From Oryzias latipes (Eukaryota; Chordata; Actinopteri; Beloniformes; Adrianichthyidae): 64,000 bases of DNA. The stretch covers positions 7,704,950 to 7,768,949 of the forward strand of contig NC_019872.2 in assembly GCF_002234675.1 (NCBI RefSeq), in the 5' to 3' direction. The notes under the pieces were generated by a model that did no database searches, was not told where the DNA came from, and saw only the letters and a program-made list of their open reading frames with translations. Positions within the stretch are counted from its first letter, which is position 1. The number at the start of each line of letters is the position of its first letter. Shown piece after piece: positions 11,573 to 25,801 of this stretch. Made by a program: the position numbers and the translations under genes.

Positions 11573-14500
11573 AAGATTAACTTGTTTTTCTGAATGTTGA
11601 ACCATCTGACAGCAGTTCCTAAAACCAAGTCAAGTAATGCCAATACTTTTTTTAAAATGGACTTTCAGTCAAAAGACAATGACAAATATCCATAGATGTT
11701 CATTCAAAAAGGAACAAAAGTGGAAATACAATATGTGGTCCTTCAGTCTCTTTCTTCATACTCTAACATCTTAAGAGGAACTCCTTCAATTCCTAAAGGA
11801 TTGCTGTCTGCAGATGGAGGATTTCTTGGAGCCACAGCCATCTCGTAGCAGTAACAAGCTCTTTAGTTTGCTGCACAAAGAACATATAATAAAGATATGG
11901 ATGTTTTGCATGTGCAAGGGTTTAAACATTGTTCAGTCCATGGGCATTATATAAATAAAACAAAGCTGATGATTGTAAAATAAACCACATTTTTCCAATA
12001 AGAAAAAATGTCTGCAATGCAACAATACCAAGTTGACTTTGTGAAATTAAAAGGCAGAAAGCACAAAGGCAACTTGGTATTATTGCATTGCAGGAAGTCC
12101 ATTTTTCCATTAATTTAACAGCAGCGAGGCGTTCTGTGTGCTAGAAGTTCTGCAGCAATCACACACAAAGTTACTAGTAGGAAAAAGGCTTAACATCAAA
12201 GACCCACACTAAAGTCACTTCATAGTGATTATTTTGACCCGCTATTAGCAACAAAGACCCTTCCACTTCAGCTTCAGTGTATTGGCTATATGACATACAC
12301 TTGAAATTGCCTGTTATTAGTGAACGTTATGACAGTGGTTTTCTTTTATTTTGATTGCATGGTTTAAAGGGTGGGGGTGGGGGGGGGTAACTGTGATTGT
12401 ATGTACAACTGTTGCAGCTGAAACCCACTGTAAACAAAATGTAATTAGGCTGTCTCTGTTTACTGAATTAAACGTCAGTCAATAGAGTTTACTCTCTTTT
12501 TTTCAATCATTTTTATTCATCAAAGAATGTTATAAAACAATGAAGCTGCTTGTGAAAACTCTGTTTTTCCTCACAATCTACCTTCCAGCAATCTAGGAAA
12601 ACACTACAGTTGCTGCAGGCAAATGGTAGCAGAAGGGTTCAATTGCTCCTGGCTGCAGTGTGCAGACCAAGGCGTGGCACCGGCGAGAACCATCTGACAG
12701 TAGATGTCCACTCATTAGCATGTTGTCTCACGGACTCCTATACACCATTACAGTGTTGGAGATTGTTGATTGTTCCAGCAGCCATTTGCTACATCATAAA
12801 GTATGTTTAAGAAGTGTTGGAAACAAATAGCACCTTATTTTCTTCATCACTCATGAACCTAATTGGTTATGCTTTTTTTTTTCTTTTCACTGTCAAAAAG
12901 AGCAGTTGAGGGCTGAAAATGGATGAAAATTAAGTGCTTAATGTTGTCATAGTTAAATAAAATGTATTTTGTATGATTGTGTTGATGTGAAAAGTGTGTT
13001 ACTGTTAAATGTTTTTTAAAGTCATTGTGCAAACTGTGATTTATTGTCTGTTACACATGTCGTATCGTGACGTGTGTATATATACATGTATACATAGGCC
13101 TTTCATATCATCAAACTTGCCAATACACAACCTTTGTAAAGATTGAGATGAATCAAATGCGCTGTAATTTCCGATTGTAATTAATGATTAAAACAAATCC
13201 CAGCCCAATTTCTTACAATATATTTATGCTTAAAAGTTAGAAAACTTCCGGATCACATCGGCATGCAGAGGGCATCAGGGGTAAGTCCTTTACTTCACAG
13301 TGAAGGGCGTGACGTCAGTCAAAAGCTAGTACAGGGTTGGCTGCCCAACCCTCCAATACTGGTTCCTGAGATCTACCACTCTGCCGGATTTCCAGCATGT
13401 TTTGCTGCTGATTACCTATCTCAGGTGCGCTTTGTTAATCAGAATAAGGAGACACCGGCGTCAGCTAATCAGCAGAAAGCAGTGCAGAGAGAACTGTCAA
13501 ACAGGCAGGGTGGTAGATCTCAAAGACTCAAGGCGCATTTGTATTCCAGTTACTAAACAGCTAAGAATCCTAACAAAGGTATTGCTGTTTGCAACCAGCT
13601 TTCCTCTAAATTTACTTTCGCACACAGTTAGGCTTGGCAGCTCTTCTTCTTGGCTTCAAATGTTAAATGTTGCAAATTAGCAAGAATATTGTCCAGATTG
13701 ACTAAATTTGTGATACTTTGTTTTACGTTTTTCTTGTCCGATGTGCTGCACAGAGAAAATGCATGAAAATTCAGCCATTGATTGTTGATGCCGAGTGCAG
13801 ATAAATTATTTGCAGTTAACTGATGTGATCCTTTTGCATGTTCCAATCAGATCGTTAGTCACTCCTTTCAGCCGTGAGGCATCCTCTACAAGAGAACTCA
13901 AACCCAGATGTGCCACCAGGACTTTAAAGGTTAAACTCTTAACGGAAAATGCAAACACACAGCATGATCATCCCATCACTGCTGTCACTGCACTAGATTG
14001 TTGGGATAAGTACACTTTAAAGAGATGTCAGATGGATGCTGTGTAGCAGAAGAGGGAGATCCATAAGTGGGCACAGCAGGGGTGTGTTGGATGCTTCGAG
14101 GTCTTGGAATGAGGGGGAAAACAAATCCAAAATTCAGGGAAGCAGAACATAACAAGGACGCAGGAAGGCCGGCACCATATTGGTCTCCAGTCATTACCCT
14201 CACACCATGAATGCCAAATCTGGGAATGTGTTTGGCAGAATACTTTGTTCCCTCCCTGTATCTTGGATGTGTGCTTGTGGATTTCCTTGAATTAAAGGAT
14301 TTTGTCCAACGGCAAAAATGCTTTCGATTTCTCTTTATAAAATGAAAAACAGGTAACACCTTACTCACACCACAGAATTGTACAACAGAGAATGCATATG
14401 TGTCACAGCAGTATTTCTGTGTCTGTTCATCAGTCAGATAATGATTATTCATTTAATTTTCAGCCATATTTGGGATCAGGGGAATTTACAGTTCCGTAGA

Positions 14501-15665
14501 ACATCCTGCCCTGCCCATGAGCAAAAGATCAGCCCATCTACAGTCATGCTCACACATGGACAAAGACATTTCAGACAAATACTCCCATTTGTTGTTGTTT
14601 GGCTGACTGAAGAGGACCAGTTGCCAAAGATCGGTTCTTCTGTGTGGGAGAAAAGAGTCTTGGAGGAATTAAGGAAATAATTAAAACCCAAAAAGGTTTC
14701 TCTGCAGCTTAATAACAGTCTTTTCACTGAAAGCAGTGACTCTCCTCATATGACCAATTTTCTTTGGAGGTGCCATAATTGAAAAATATGCGCATAAATA
14801 AAAATTGGTGATGGCTGACATCAAATATAGTGAGGATTTTTTAAAACTTCAAACATTTTGCAGGTCTCCTGGCTTAATGGATCATGAAGCCAGCAAGTTG
14901 CCTTTTTCAGTTTTGCATTTCAAATATTTATAAATAAACAGATAAATCAAACCAAAACAACAACAAAAAAAATATGAAACTAGATGTTACCTTAATATTT
15001 TTTCAAGTATGCACGTCTTTCTCTTTTATTTGAAGTGTAATTACTACACGTGTACTGTGAAGGTGTTTCACTTTTGAAGTTTCAGTCCCAAAATGTTCCA
15101 CTTTTTATTAAAGAAGAGGTGATGAAACACAGCGGCAAACAGGCTTTTTCGCCATCCTGTTGGTGGAAAGCTCGCAGAGCGCATTATTTATCCAAAAAAA
15201 ATTTTTTTTTGAAAGATATTCTGTTTTGTTGCCTTTGTACCATCTTCAAAGGGGTTTACGTGCATAGTTTTACAAATGAACGTGCATGTCCATATTTCTG
15301 AGGAAAGGTTGCATCATTACCTAAAGATCTGGACAAACAAGCAAATAAATCTACAACAGACAGGTTTAAATGATAAATACATACGTTTTAATTTTTGGTT
15401 GGTCAATTCCATAAAGCCTCAACAGCATACCGAGGTTCAGGGTCAGTTAGGGAGACTCTGAGACAACTGAACTCTACCCAGGATAATTTAAGAGCAATAC
15501 TAATACATTATTTTATTAAGAAGTTTGTGAAGCTAGGATGACTTCCCATGGAAAATGGTTATCTAGAGCAGTGATGTATAAAGCAAACATAATAGAAAAC
15601 TGGCTTGTCTTTTCACATGCATGCATGGGTTAGATATATATATTGAATCTAAATGCTGTGTGGGG
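11573..15665. other. No gene seen
   Basis: AT-rich sequence with short frames only. An imperfect inverted pair around 12010 and 12065 (AACAATACCAAGTTG with CAACTTGGTATTATTG) is visible, and a short G-run is at about 12381-12388. Confidence 0.45.
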
Positions 15666-15976
15666 TTAATCAAAGATAAAAATCCAATAAAAATCACGTT
15701 TTTGGTGTTTTTATCATGCTGTTGTTGCATTTTTGTCATAATGGATGACATGAATGAAGAAAATTAAGATTAAAATAGCATTTTTGAGTATTTCTTTATG
15801 GAAATCATTGTGGATTGGAAGGAGGGGCTTACTTCTGCTTTAACTGTCTCGCCCACTATGTCCTTAAAAAGGACACAGGTTTTTGGATTTTATACTTAAA
15901 ATTGCATAATCATAGTTAAAAGACCACAGGGAACACTTCTACAATAGATCAAAATATGATTGGAGTGTGACTTTAA
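15666..15976. mobile_element. TTAAAGACCCACTCC-ended TIR element, copy B (internally deleted)
   Basis: The left end is diverged but continues into the family sequence AAAATCACGTTTTTGGTG. The right end is GATTGGAGTGTGACTTTAA. The central GTGGATGCATCAG block is missing. Confidence 0.5.
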
Positions 15977-18229
15977 ATTTTGCAGACCTCTGGCCTAGAT
16001 GGATGATTAATAAAAATCCTCTCTAAAGTGAGAAGCCACATGGTTGGATCTCACAGATTCTAAATTGGACCAATTTGCAACAGTTTTGTTAAAAATACAC
16101 TGTATTTGTATTTCTAATCCTGATACCATGTAATGGTAGTTGATTTGATTAACTGCAGGCTTTGATGAGCAGCACACACAGCTAACTGCTTCAGCTATCA
16201 AGCACAACAAGAAGGGGTGTGAACAAAGAGAGACTGAATCCAGAAACCGTGACGCACTAGCTCCGTCCGGGCCAGTGTGCCGCATTGTCCCACCACAGGC
16301 CAGGTCCTGTAATAGCCATCATTTGCAGTCAGTATTGATTACCCTGTGGCTATTGCTCTCAGATTTAGGGGTACGTGCACACACAAATAAAAAAAGCTGA
16401 ATTAAATTTAGTGATGTACTCATAATTGAATAGGCATCTAAGCGCACATATATTCACACCCATACTGACTACACACTCAAACACGTTTCCCCAAGATGCT
16501 CAATCTCTGTCTGCGGATTTCCATGAGGAATGGAAATTGCTCCTCTTCATTACACTTTATCTTTCCCGTTCCTTCTCTCACTCTCTATTTAGTCTGATGA
16601 AGTACACGATCCAGGCGCCAATGCAAGGATTCACAAACGGAAGGAGTGTGAGAATAATGTCCTTTTCTACAGACAAAGTGCAACTTAAACATGTGTGCAC
16701 TGCAGGTTTTGTTCTATAAAAACCTTGAGCATGTGGTTTACACAAAGGAAAACAAAGACGTGGATAACAGTTAAGCTTTTGCATAAAGCATTGACACCGA
16801 ACACATGCATACTGAAGATCTGAGAACCCATCTTGCAGGATAGGAGAGATGGCTGGACAGCACATGGGTGATATGTGCAACACCACGATACTTTTCACAT
16901 GCACCATATCTTTGGCAGGAATGAGTGAGCCTGGACCACGACCAAGTGTACCATCCACATGGTGGCCGGTGGCCTGCTTGCATGCCCACTGTGCTGCATG
17001 ACGACAACAGCAGAGACGGTCACACACTAAGAAAGAGGAATATGTGAGCATGGAAAGAGAAGAGAAGAGATGGGAACAGAAATAGCAAAAGACAGGGGAA
17101 CGAAGGGGATGATGAGGGAGAGATTCAGGGTGTTGCTGCCATGGTAACCAGCATCGCCTCGAACAGAACCACTCTGGGGAAGGACCCGTAGTGTTGCACA
17201 CACACAAAACTCATCGAACAATCACAGACTCATTCATGTTTCATCATCAGGGCTCTATGTTTGGGGCATGAAACCTTTGCCAAACGTGACAAGTTGTATT
17301 TTGAGTTAAGTGCAGTCTTGTGCTTCCCAGGCGTTTGGCTGAAATGTCCTGGTCACACAACGTCATGCCAATACATCTGCCAACACATCTCCTTAACTGC
17401 TTTCCGATGCCCAAAAAGAAACAAAGCCTCATGCAAAGCCACTTTCAAATGGGTCATGCCCACATTAAATTTGAACGGTTGCTGTGGGTGTGTGGATTCT
17501 ACGCTGCAGACCTAAGTACAGTGCCTGCCCTTGAAAAGTCTCTGTTCTGTAGGATTTCCTTTTTGTGTGTACATCCATACAACCTCCCTACTGTGACTGT
17601 CAGGGTGAGTCCCATCCCCCAGCATCCCCCTAGACCTAGACTATGGTGTAAATGTGCTTTGCTTATGTCAGAAATATTCCCTCTTCTAATTATTTTATGA
17701 TCCGATTTGATATTTGATCAGCTGAGCCTTAAATTGACTACATTTGTCATTTGTCTTTTTCTTCTCTTTTTCCAAACGTGATGTCTTAGACAAAAGAAAA
17801 TGATGCAAAATAAGTAAACAATTCTGTCATTAATATCAGTACTTTTGTGTGTTATTTGAAAGGACATTAAAATATTACTGTAACTAATGCATATTTTTGT
17901 GCTCAGGGGTCTTACTATTACCTTTAATTTTTACATTGTTTGCAAAAAGGAAAGCAGGGTTTTCTCAAAAACCCTGAACCCTGTTAATGAAGAGTCATTC
18001 TCAAAAACTTCTGTTGTTTGACACAATTGAGTGTAAACAAAAAAAAAGACACGAAATGCACAGATTTATTGACAGCCTTTATTATTTTTTTTATCTCCAC
18101 ATCACTAAAGTTTGTCTTCTGAAAGACCCAAATGACAAAACAGGTGACTGTCAACCGTATGGTCAATTTAGATGCAGGTACGCTATGCAAAGCATATAAT
18201 TCATTACCAAATAATATATAGAAATTATT
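15977..18229. other. No gene supported
   Basis: The minus strand has a 209-codon open frame (16578-17207) that looks Cys- and Leu-rich but shows no domain. Bordering splice signals do not support it as an exon. Confidence 0.4.
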
Positions 18230-18690
18230 CATAGTAAGGGACTATTCTCACAAAGTAGGAGGAAAGGAAAAATTCAAACTTCCGATGGTACAAACAACAC
18301 ATAGAGGATTGACTCTGTGTTTTGGAGTAAAACTGTGGAATAATTTGGATAATTTGGAATAAAGGAGAGTCAAAATATAAATATATTTAAATAAGCAATG
18401 ATCAAATGGTATGGACAAATTATAAGAATATATAATTTCACTGACTTCATAATTTTGGCAAAATTATCAAGTTAACATTGTATATAATAGAGGATGATGG
18501 TTATTACTATATGATCTGAGTACAAAATCATAATTAATATCTCAGGGAACAAGGCTTCTGCCTGCTCCAATTCATCCGTAATCATTTTGTATTGTTGCTA
18601 TTTTTAATGATGTCATTGTCTGACTCTTTGTGCGAAACTGATTGTGCTGTTATTTTAAACTTTTTGAAATAAAATGAAAGAAATCAAAGA
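18230..18690 (+). pseudogene. Degenerate 3' end of a non-LTR retrotransposon ORF
   Basis: Around 18262-18360 the plus strand reads KFKLPMVQTTHRG followed by LTLCFGVKLWNNLDNLE. This resembles the C-terminal end of fish LINE ORF2 proteins (typically a basic stretch, then a G-x-K-x-W-N-x-L motif). Stops follow. The A/T-rich tail ends near GAAATAAAATGAAAG. Confidence 0.4.
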
Positions 18691-19954
18691 TGCGGCTTGA
18701 GACAAATACTGAGGTTAACAAAAAAAACAGCTTGGATAATAAATATATTTTATAAAAATGAAATAAAAGACAAAAAAGGATTTGGAACATGCTGTTTTTG
18801 TTGCAAAGTTGGACTTTTTTATATGGCTGTTAGTGAAGCCTGACTTACTGTTCTAAAGCGCCACCAACTAGTTATTGGTGAAGTGAATTAGTTGATGTTT
18901 CTTCCTTTCTAAAGTGGCCCTAAACTGCAAACCCGTTAGAGGTTTATAACAAGTATATAGGTAGGAACATTGTTACTTAAAGATCACATTTAGTGGAGAA
19001 GAACTGCATGAAATAAATAAAAAAAAATTCTAGTTTACAAGTCGAACGCTGTATATTTACACACTTCTTCAAAAAGAACGTCAAAAACATACTTGGCCTT
19101 GTCATAATTTTATTGTTTTTTGATGGCTTTGAAGCACACAACGATCAACAGAAGACTATACCATGTGAGGCTGTGCTGGACTCAGGTGCTTTGAAGGTAA
19201 AGGCACTTAAGTGCATTTGTTTTCAATGATATTTAGCAAGAATTACACTTATCAGAGTCCGATGTACAGTTCAGCTCTAAACTGTTGCCTGAATAGTCGT
19301 CCGGCAACATGTAGCTACAAGAGATCCTATACTGTAAGCAAAAACAGCCATTATCTTTAAGCTTTACCTTTAAGAAGGCAAAGAGATGGGATGGTTTCAT
19401 CTCAGTCCAGATGGAGCATGTGTGGTTTCATAGGAGTGAGTTAGTTGGGTTAATATAATTCCAGGATTCCTGGCAGCTCCTGTGGTTGGTAATGCATTAC
19501 CTTTATAGACACATCTATCATCTTCAGTTTGATCGCATAAGGGCAACATCTGTTGACCGCATGCTTTGCGGGAAGCAGTTGGATGCAGTGAAAGTTATTT
19601 CTTCGAACCACAGCTGGAGTTTTGATTCTGTTAGAAGCATTTAAAGCCACATAAAGGTGGGGGGAACTGTAGGGGAAGTAAACGTACAAAACCTTTACAA
19701 CTTTTCTTTTCAGGAACAAACAATTTCAGTCCTACTAAGATTTATACAGTTAAAATATTCTTTATAGGATAATAGCTTAACCAATTAAACATTATTCTAA
19801 AGAATACTTTTAAGAACTTTTTAAAATGCGAGTAAAAAATATTATACAAATTTCTCAAACAATCCTTAAGGTATCAATCTGATCGTCATTCAATCTAGCT
19901 TAAATCAAGCTTAAATAAAAAACCTGGGTCATTTTCTATTTGGTTTTTCTATTT

Positions 19955-20245
19955 TGAGCCAGATGCCAGCTCGAAAGAGAACAACGAAGTTCTACCTGGA
20001 TCCATTTGTCTACAAGTGGATGCATCAGAATGGAGCGGAGCAAGGAGCCAGTGGTCCGCCCAGCACATTTTTATGGAACAAATACAAACTTTTTCAAACG
20101 AAAGTTTTTCATCCGCGCCTTATTCACAATGATTCGAATGACACAATACTCAGAAATGCAGTTTTAAGCTTAATTTTCCTTACATTTGTCCTCCATCATC
20201 AGAAAAATGCCACAAGAACATGTTAAAAACACCAAAAATTAAATT
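19955..20245. mobile_element. TTAAAGACCCACTCC-ended TIR element, copy C (partial)
   Basis: Family landmarks GAGCCAGATGCCAGCTCG, GTGGATGCATCAGAATGGAG and AGAACATGTTAAAAACACC are present in order. Neither terminal repeat is clear. Confidence 0.55.
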
Positions 20246-22890
20246 TATTTTGTCTGGAATCATAAATTGCGATATTAGTGATCAATATTGACAATATAAC
20301 TTTTGCTACATGAACAAATAGCAAAACAACCAAAAGCATCACTGACATTCACTGCAACAGTTTAATTAAATATGAGTAGACATACCTTAAATTATACTCC
20401 AAATGACTCTTGTCTACATGAAAATGCTCCAGCTGATTGGTCAAATGCATAAATGGATTTATTTGATTAGTTAAATTCTTCAAGCTGCCATTAGATGGTT
20501 TTAGCACATTTAAGGTAACCATTTATTTGCAATGTTTGCCATCTTTTGCTATATGTCTAATGCACAGTTTGATATCGCAATAATGATACATTTGCAATTT
20601 ATTGTGCAAGCCTATGAAAAATCCGTTTTTATGGGTCTTTAAGCCACCTTTGCTAAAGAATGTAAACTAATAATTAACTATATTAAGGAGTATTTGAATA
20701 CTTTTGCTACATCATGAGTACTGACAAAATACTTCTGTGCTCTTTAATAGTTTTAGTGGACTGTGATTTCTCTCATCTCTCTGTACTCTGGACAGGGGGG
20801 ACCGTTGCTCTCCTTAATAAATGAAAGGGAACTGAGAAGAAGGGGAATAAACAGAAAAAGTGGGACAATGAGGCTGGGAAAAGACGAAACTAATGTAAGA
20901 GAGGGGCAGAAGTTAAAAGAAAAAAGAAGGGGGTGGCAGCTAGGAGAGGTCAAAAGCAGGAGAGGCAGATGCTTGTACCTCAGATGCCTATTCAAAAGAT
21001 AGCTGTGCTGATGAGAATCATGAAGAGCGTCACGAAACGCGGAGGCAGAGGAGGCAGGATTTGGGGAAGACCTCACGATGCAGAAAAGAACAGCATAGGA
21101 TGATTCACTTTTATATAAATACCCTGGAGTACTGTGACTGTACAAATTATGTGGGCTGGGTGAGCTGCAACCTACTGCTTCTCCCTCATCTGTCTCTTGT
21201 TTTTCTCTCTCCCTGTCACACATGGCGTGAGAAAGTGGAGGCAACCTCTCATCTTCTGAAAGATGCATGAAGCAGCAGCCAGAGTGAGCGAGTGGCAGGC
21301 TGCGCTGGAAATAGGGTAAAGAAGAAAGAACCTCAGAGCACCTTTATTATCACATTTCCTCAGGAGATTCAATGCAAATAAGTGCATAATCCATTTTGGG
21401 ATTACCACAGAGCTCCTTTCCCTTGCTTAAATGACACGTAGCTAATGTACACAACCTTATATAAGAACAAACGTGTGTGACATTAAAAAATGCACAAACG
21501 TCATAGTTAACAGTATCGTTTGTATCCGTTGCAAAATAGTCTGCAGTGTCTGCAACCTGTCGTACATCCTGACACCACAGATCAATCAGGTCTTGCCTGA
21601 CAAAGCATGTTACTATGGATATGTCCCCAATAGTCTGTCTTCCTAAAGAGATCGAAAACGTAAAACAATATTGTAAAAGTCGCACTATTGTTCATTATGA
21701 CATAGATGCATCACATCTGTAGGTTGGATTCACAAGACTTAGTCGTTTTATATAAAATATGTCTATGCTAACTTTACACAGAGCATTTTTTTTAAAGATT
21801 AGTATGATTTATTGTGTTCTATGTATAGTGATAAACAGAAATGAATGGACTCAATCATAAGTAGGGGGTATTTCGTACGCAATATGTCACAATCATCCAT
21901 CCGAGACAGAAAAAATAGGGTGGTTATTTCAATTAATTTGGCGTCTTTACATGTGCAAATGTCTTTTGTTTTGATTTACTCCTCTGATTTGAATGTTCAC
22001 TCATCAGCTTCCTTCATATTTTTTTACTTTCCAAAAGGTATATTTTTTTCAGATAGTTTTGAAATTCATGCATATAATGGAAACTATATGAGCAAATTGT
22101 ACTTTTGTGTAGTTTTCAGGATGTTGCCTTTTGACATGATAAATTATCAAGAAAGCTTTGAGTATATCGTAGTTTTATAAGCTTAACGTTTGAGGAAATT
22201 CTGGCTCCGTTTGAAAATTCTAAAATAACTTTCACACTATAAGAGAAAAAAAGAGAGTTGATGAGTTCTAAAGCCTTTTATTCCTAGCCAGAGAACATTT
22301 AGAGGAAAGCAGAGCTGGATTATAAACCCTCGCCCTCTCTTCATCTGCACTGTGCTGACGGATGGTTTGTAGGTCATGTGTGAGCATCAGAAATAAACCA
22401 CGAGATTATGTGAGAAAAGGTCTTTTACCCTCTAGTGGTGAGCCAAAGGAAAAGCTCTGTTTGTTCACAGTAAGGAAAGAAAATCAGTAAACAGGTGAGC
22501 TCAAATGTACAGTCTACTTACAGGGATTTTTCTTTGATCAAGAACTGAACTGTGTTGGGCAAAATATGATACCAGAGATCACAAAGGTCAACTGTCGAGG
22601 AAAACAGATAAAAATACTCGGCACTATTTATTTAATTAGGCTAATGTATTCGGCATAGCTCTAAAAATATCACTAAAATTTGAGCAAAAAGAAAAGGTCA
22701 AAAAGGCCACATTTCATTATAAACTCCTTTTGATGTTTTACGGTTTCAATGTGTCATGTTATGTAGAGCTAATAGGTCTATTTATGATTAAGATTAATTA
22801 TAATTAAATTATTTACATGTGTACATGGATGTATGTATAAATATTTTACAATCAATTCATGACTAATTATCCTAAGTTTGATGTAACTCT
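20246..22890. other. No gene supported
   Basis: A 171-codon minus-strand frame at 20753-21268 is low-complexity (Leu/Ser-rich, opposite a purine-rich stretch) and is most likely chance. The rest is AT-rich. Confidence 0.4.
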
Positions 22891-23030
<140 letters not shown>

Positions 23031-24345
23031 AATAATAATAAATCAAACAAATAAATATAATATGACCTCCAATGTTCAGAGAGATTCTGTCTTCAAAGAC
23101 AACCGAACATGTTTTCCTCTTATGTCAGTGTTACTTTGTTAATTAACACAATTCACATCACTGTCAGCCAACCATCAGCAGTGATTTCCATTACAAGAAC
23201 ACATGCACAAGCCAACCATTCTGATCACACTTTCATACACACACGTGCAGACACACACGCAACATATGCTTAAAGATATTTCCAAACAAGCTTGATATTT
23301 CACAGTTTTGCTTGTCCATAATCCAACACTAAAAAGGGTGACAAATGTATTCAAAAGATTGTGTCTGAGCAAAATACTAAAAAAGAATAATAAATAAGAC
23401 TAAGACTGCGGTTCTGTGGTTGTCTGTGCCACGCCACTTCGCATTCTCGCAATCTCCCAGCCTATGAGCAAGTGTGGGTGTAAAAGAAAAAAAAAAGTAA
23501 GAAAGCATAGATGGAGAGAGACGAGGAATGGGAAGAGACAAAAGAGAGCAGAGCCCAGGAGGGAAAAGACTGTGTTTAATATGAAGACGACACTTGAGTT
23601 TCTTTCCAGCGGGATCTCTTGAGATGGGCTTGGCTTGATATTTCAGTCTCATGTGAAAACACAGTCACAGCAAGAAATGACAACACACACATACACCCTC
23701 TCGTAAGAAGCCCTTGTTTGGCTAGGAACACATATGGCGGCTTTCTCTGGAGGTGAGAAGATGGGAAATAGAGTTCACTCTTGAATTTCACAATGATCAC
23801 AGGGATGTTTTGCAACAGCAAATAAAGCCTGACACCTAAGTGAGGTGTGCGTGAGCTGAAGAAAGCGAGGGGGGTCCATTTGACTCATCTCATCATTGGA
23901 TATTCAGTGTTGATGTCAATGAGTGGATTCATGTGTGAGCAACGTGACACATTTCAAATTCATGGATATTACTAAGCCATCCCATACCCATTTGCTATGT
24001 GTATATGCATAAAACATGACAGATCTTTTCATTTATTTTGCACTTTCAATCTAAATTCTATCAACATGGGTGACGTCTATGCAAATATTTCAGTGTAAAT
24101 AGAGATGTGAAGCTGAGGCGTGTGTGAGCCGAAATCTCAGATTTTATTGTATAGTTTTAGTTGAACCCTGACCATAGGCATAAGCAAGCACATTGGAAAT
24201 TAAAAAAAGATCAATAATAACAAGAAAAACCTCCAAAGCATCACAAGCTCACACATGAGAAAGTTGAAACCAACCCTTGGATGCTTCCTCCCTTTAAATC
24301 TCTACATTTCACATTTTCACATTGTTTTGTAGGTTTCTAAATATT
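23031..24345. other. No gene seen
   Basis: Unique-looking sequence between the TA microsatellite and the piggyBac-like element. I see no exon or element ends. Confidence 0.4.
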
Positions 24346-24349
24346 TTAA

Positions 24350-24554
24350 CCATTGTGCTATCTTAGATGACCCCACCCTTACATTGACGTGGTCTCCCCA
24401 CCATGACAAAGGTGGATAAAGGTGGAAAGATTTCATGTAATCCACGGACACAAGTGAAGATCACAAATCATTGAAGAAAAAAGGTTCAGCGCACTGTCTA
24501 GTGGGTCAAGATGACCCAACTCCCAATGGTAAATTGCCTAGGATAGCACAAGGG
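24350..24554. mobile_element. piggyBac-like miniature element with TTAA target sites
   Basis: TTAA at 24346-24349 and 24555-24558 flanks 205 bases whose ends are inverted repeats: CCATTGTGCTATCTTAG and CTAGGATAGCACAAGGG. This is the structure of a piggyBac-type MITE. It lies about 1.25 kb upstream of the ADAD first coding exon. Confidence 0.75.
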
Positions 24555-24924
24555 TTAAACATGTAAGCATGCCTAACTGTATCCGCTTAAATTCATCATT
24601 CTCCTACGAATACATTCATGTGTTCTCCTACAAATATTAATAAAAACATTTTCATCTAAAGAGTAAAGTTGAAAAGTTAAAAACAACAATGTTTTTTTAT
24701 TTCATTTTATTTCTTCTGTTTGTGCAGCAGGTTGTATAAAATAAGGAAGTCATGTTTTATTTTTTATTTTGAAAATCGAATCGAATTGCAAACGTGTGAC
24801 GTCATAACTCACCTTGAAGGTAATAAACATAAAGGGAATTAATTTTTCATCTACAAAATAGTCAAACTTTCATGTGTTCACTACCATAAATAATAAAATA
24901 ATATTAATAATGAATGATAGAAAG

Positions 24925-25055
24925 GTATTTGCTGAAAGAGTCACGTGACTATGCTTTTTCTCCCTCCTTCCTGAAAGCCGACTGTTGGGTCGGAACTTCA
25001 CCGCTTCTCTCATCGCGCAGAACATTCGTGTTTTACAGTCTAGGCAAGGGACCAG
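24925..25055 (+). promoter_or_regulatory. Probable promoter and 5' non-coding exon of the ADAD gene
   Basis: This stretch is locally GC-richer and keeps several CpGs within AT-rich surroundings. It holds a palindromic E-box-like TCACGTGA near 24941 and ends in a strong donor (ACCAG then GTAATC at 25055/25056). The first coding exon at 25788 has a splice acceptor just before the ATG, so an upstream non-coding exon must exist, and this is the best candidate. The exact transcription start is unknown. Confidence 0.4.
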
Positions 25056-25801
25056 GTAATCCTCCGGCGAAATTGTTATCGTTTTAATATTTTTTATTTT
25101 TATGTCAACCTTTTTATACCGATGCATTCGTCGTAGCTGTTTACGTAACGTCGCAAAATGTGTTAGCATGTGACGCTAGCTTAGCTAGCATGAAGAATTT
25201 CTAGCTTCAAACTTTTCAAAAGTTAACCAGAGAAAATTAGTTAATAAATAAATACTCCTTTCCTCTTAACTTTAAACACGTTAAAGCAGCCTAGTAGAAA
25301 CGTTTGATGTCACCATGTTGACAGCGTGTAGCAAACAAGGCATCTTTAACTGATTGAGTTTTTATTTTGACTTGGAAATTCTTTATTGATTTGACTGTTC
25401 AATGAATAGTTTCAGCTCAGGAAAACAAGTGATCATTGAGCCTCTCCACCCCATTAAAAAACATTTTCGTTTTTTGGTTTCATTTTATCTTTATGTTTGA
25501 CTGAGTTTAGGGCAATTTTAATAAACATATTAAACCAACATATTTTAAAAAAAATAATTTATTTGCATGTTTCTTTGTTTTGAATCACCTAAAATCTAAC
25601 TTTAGAAATAGTTTATGCGTGATATATTTTATCAAATTTATATTTGATAAATTAATTAATATTTATTTAATAGTTTTAGATTGTTTATCGTTGTACCTAA
25701 AGCTAGTTAATAGTTTGTGTTATTTCAATGTTTTCTTAGTTTTGGATCCACAATTTACCCAATTGATTGTTTTTTGCTTGAGTATAGGTTTCTTGGGGAG
25801 C

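Noticed and set aside
16578..17207. 209-codon open frame on the minus strand ending in a hydrophobic stretch
   Set aside because: No recognisable family and no consistent exon borders; composition fits chance.
18230..18360. Novel exon encoding KFKLPMVQTTHRG
   Set aside because: Resembles the degraded C-terminus of LINE ORF2 and is followed by stops and an A-rich tail.
20753..21268. 171-codon open frame on the minus strand
   Set aside because: Leu/Ser-rich low-complexity translation opposite a purine-rich tract; no domain, no splice partners.
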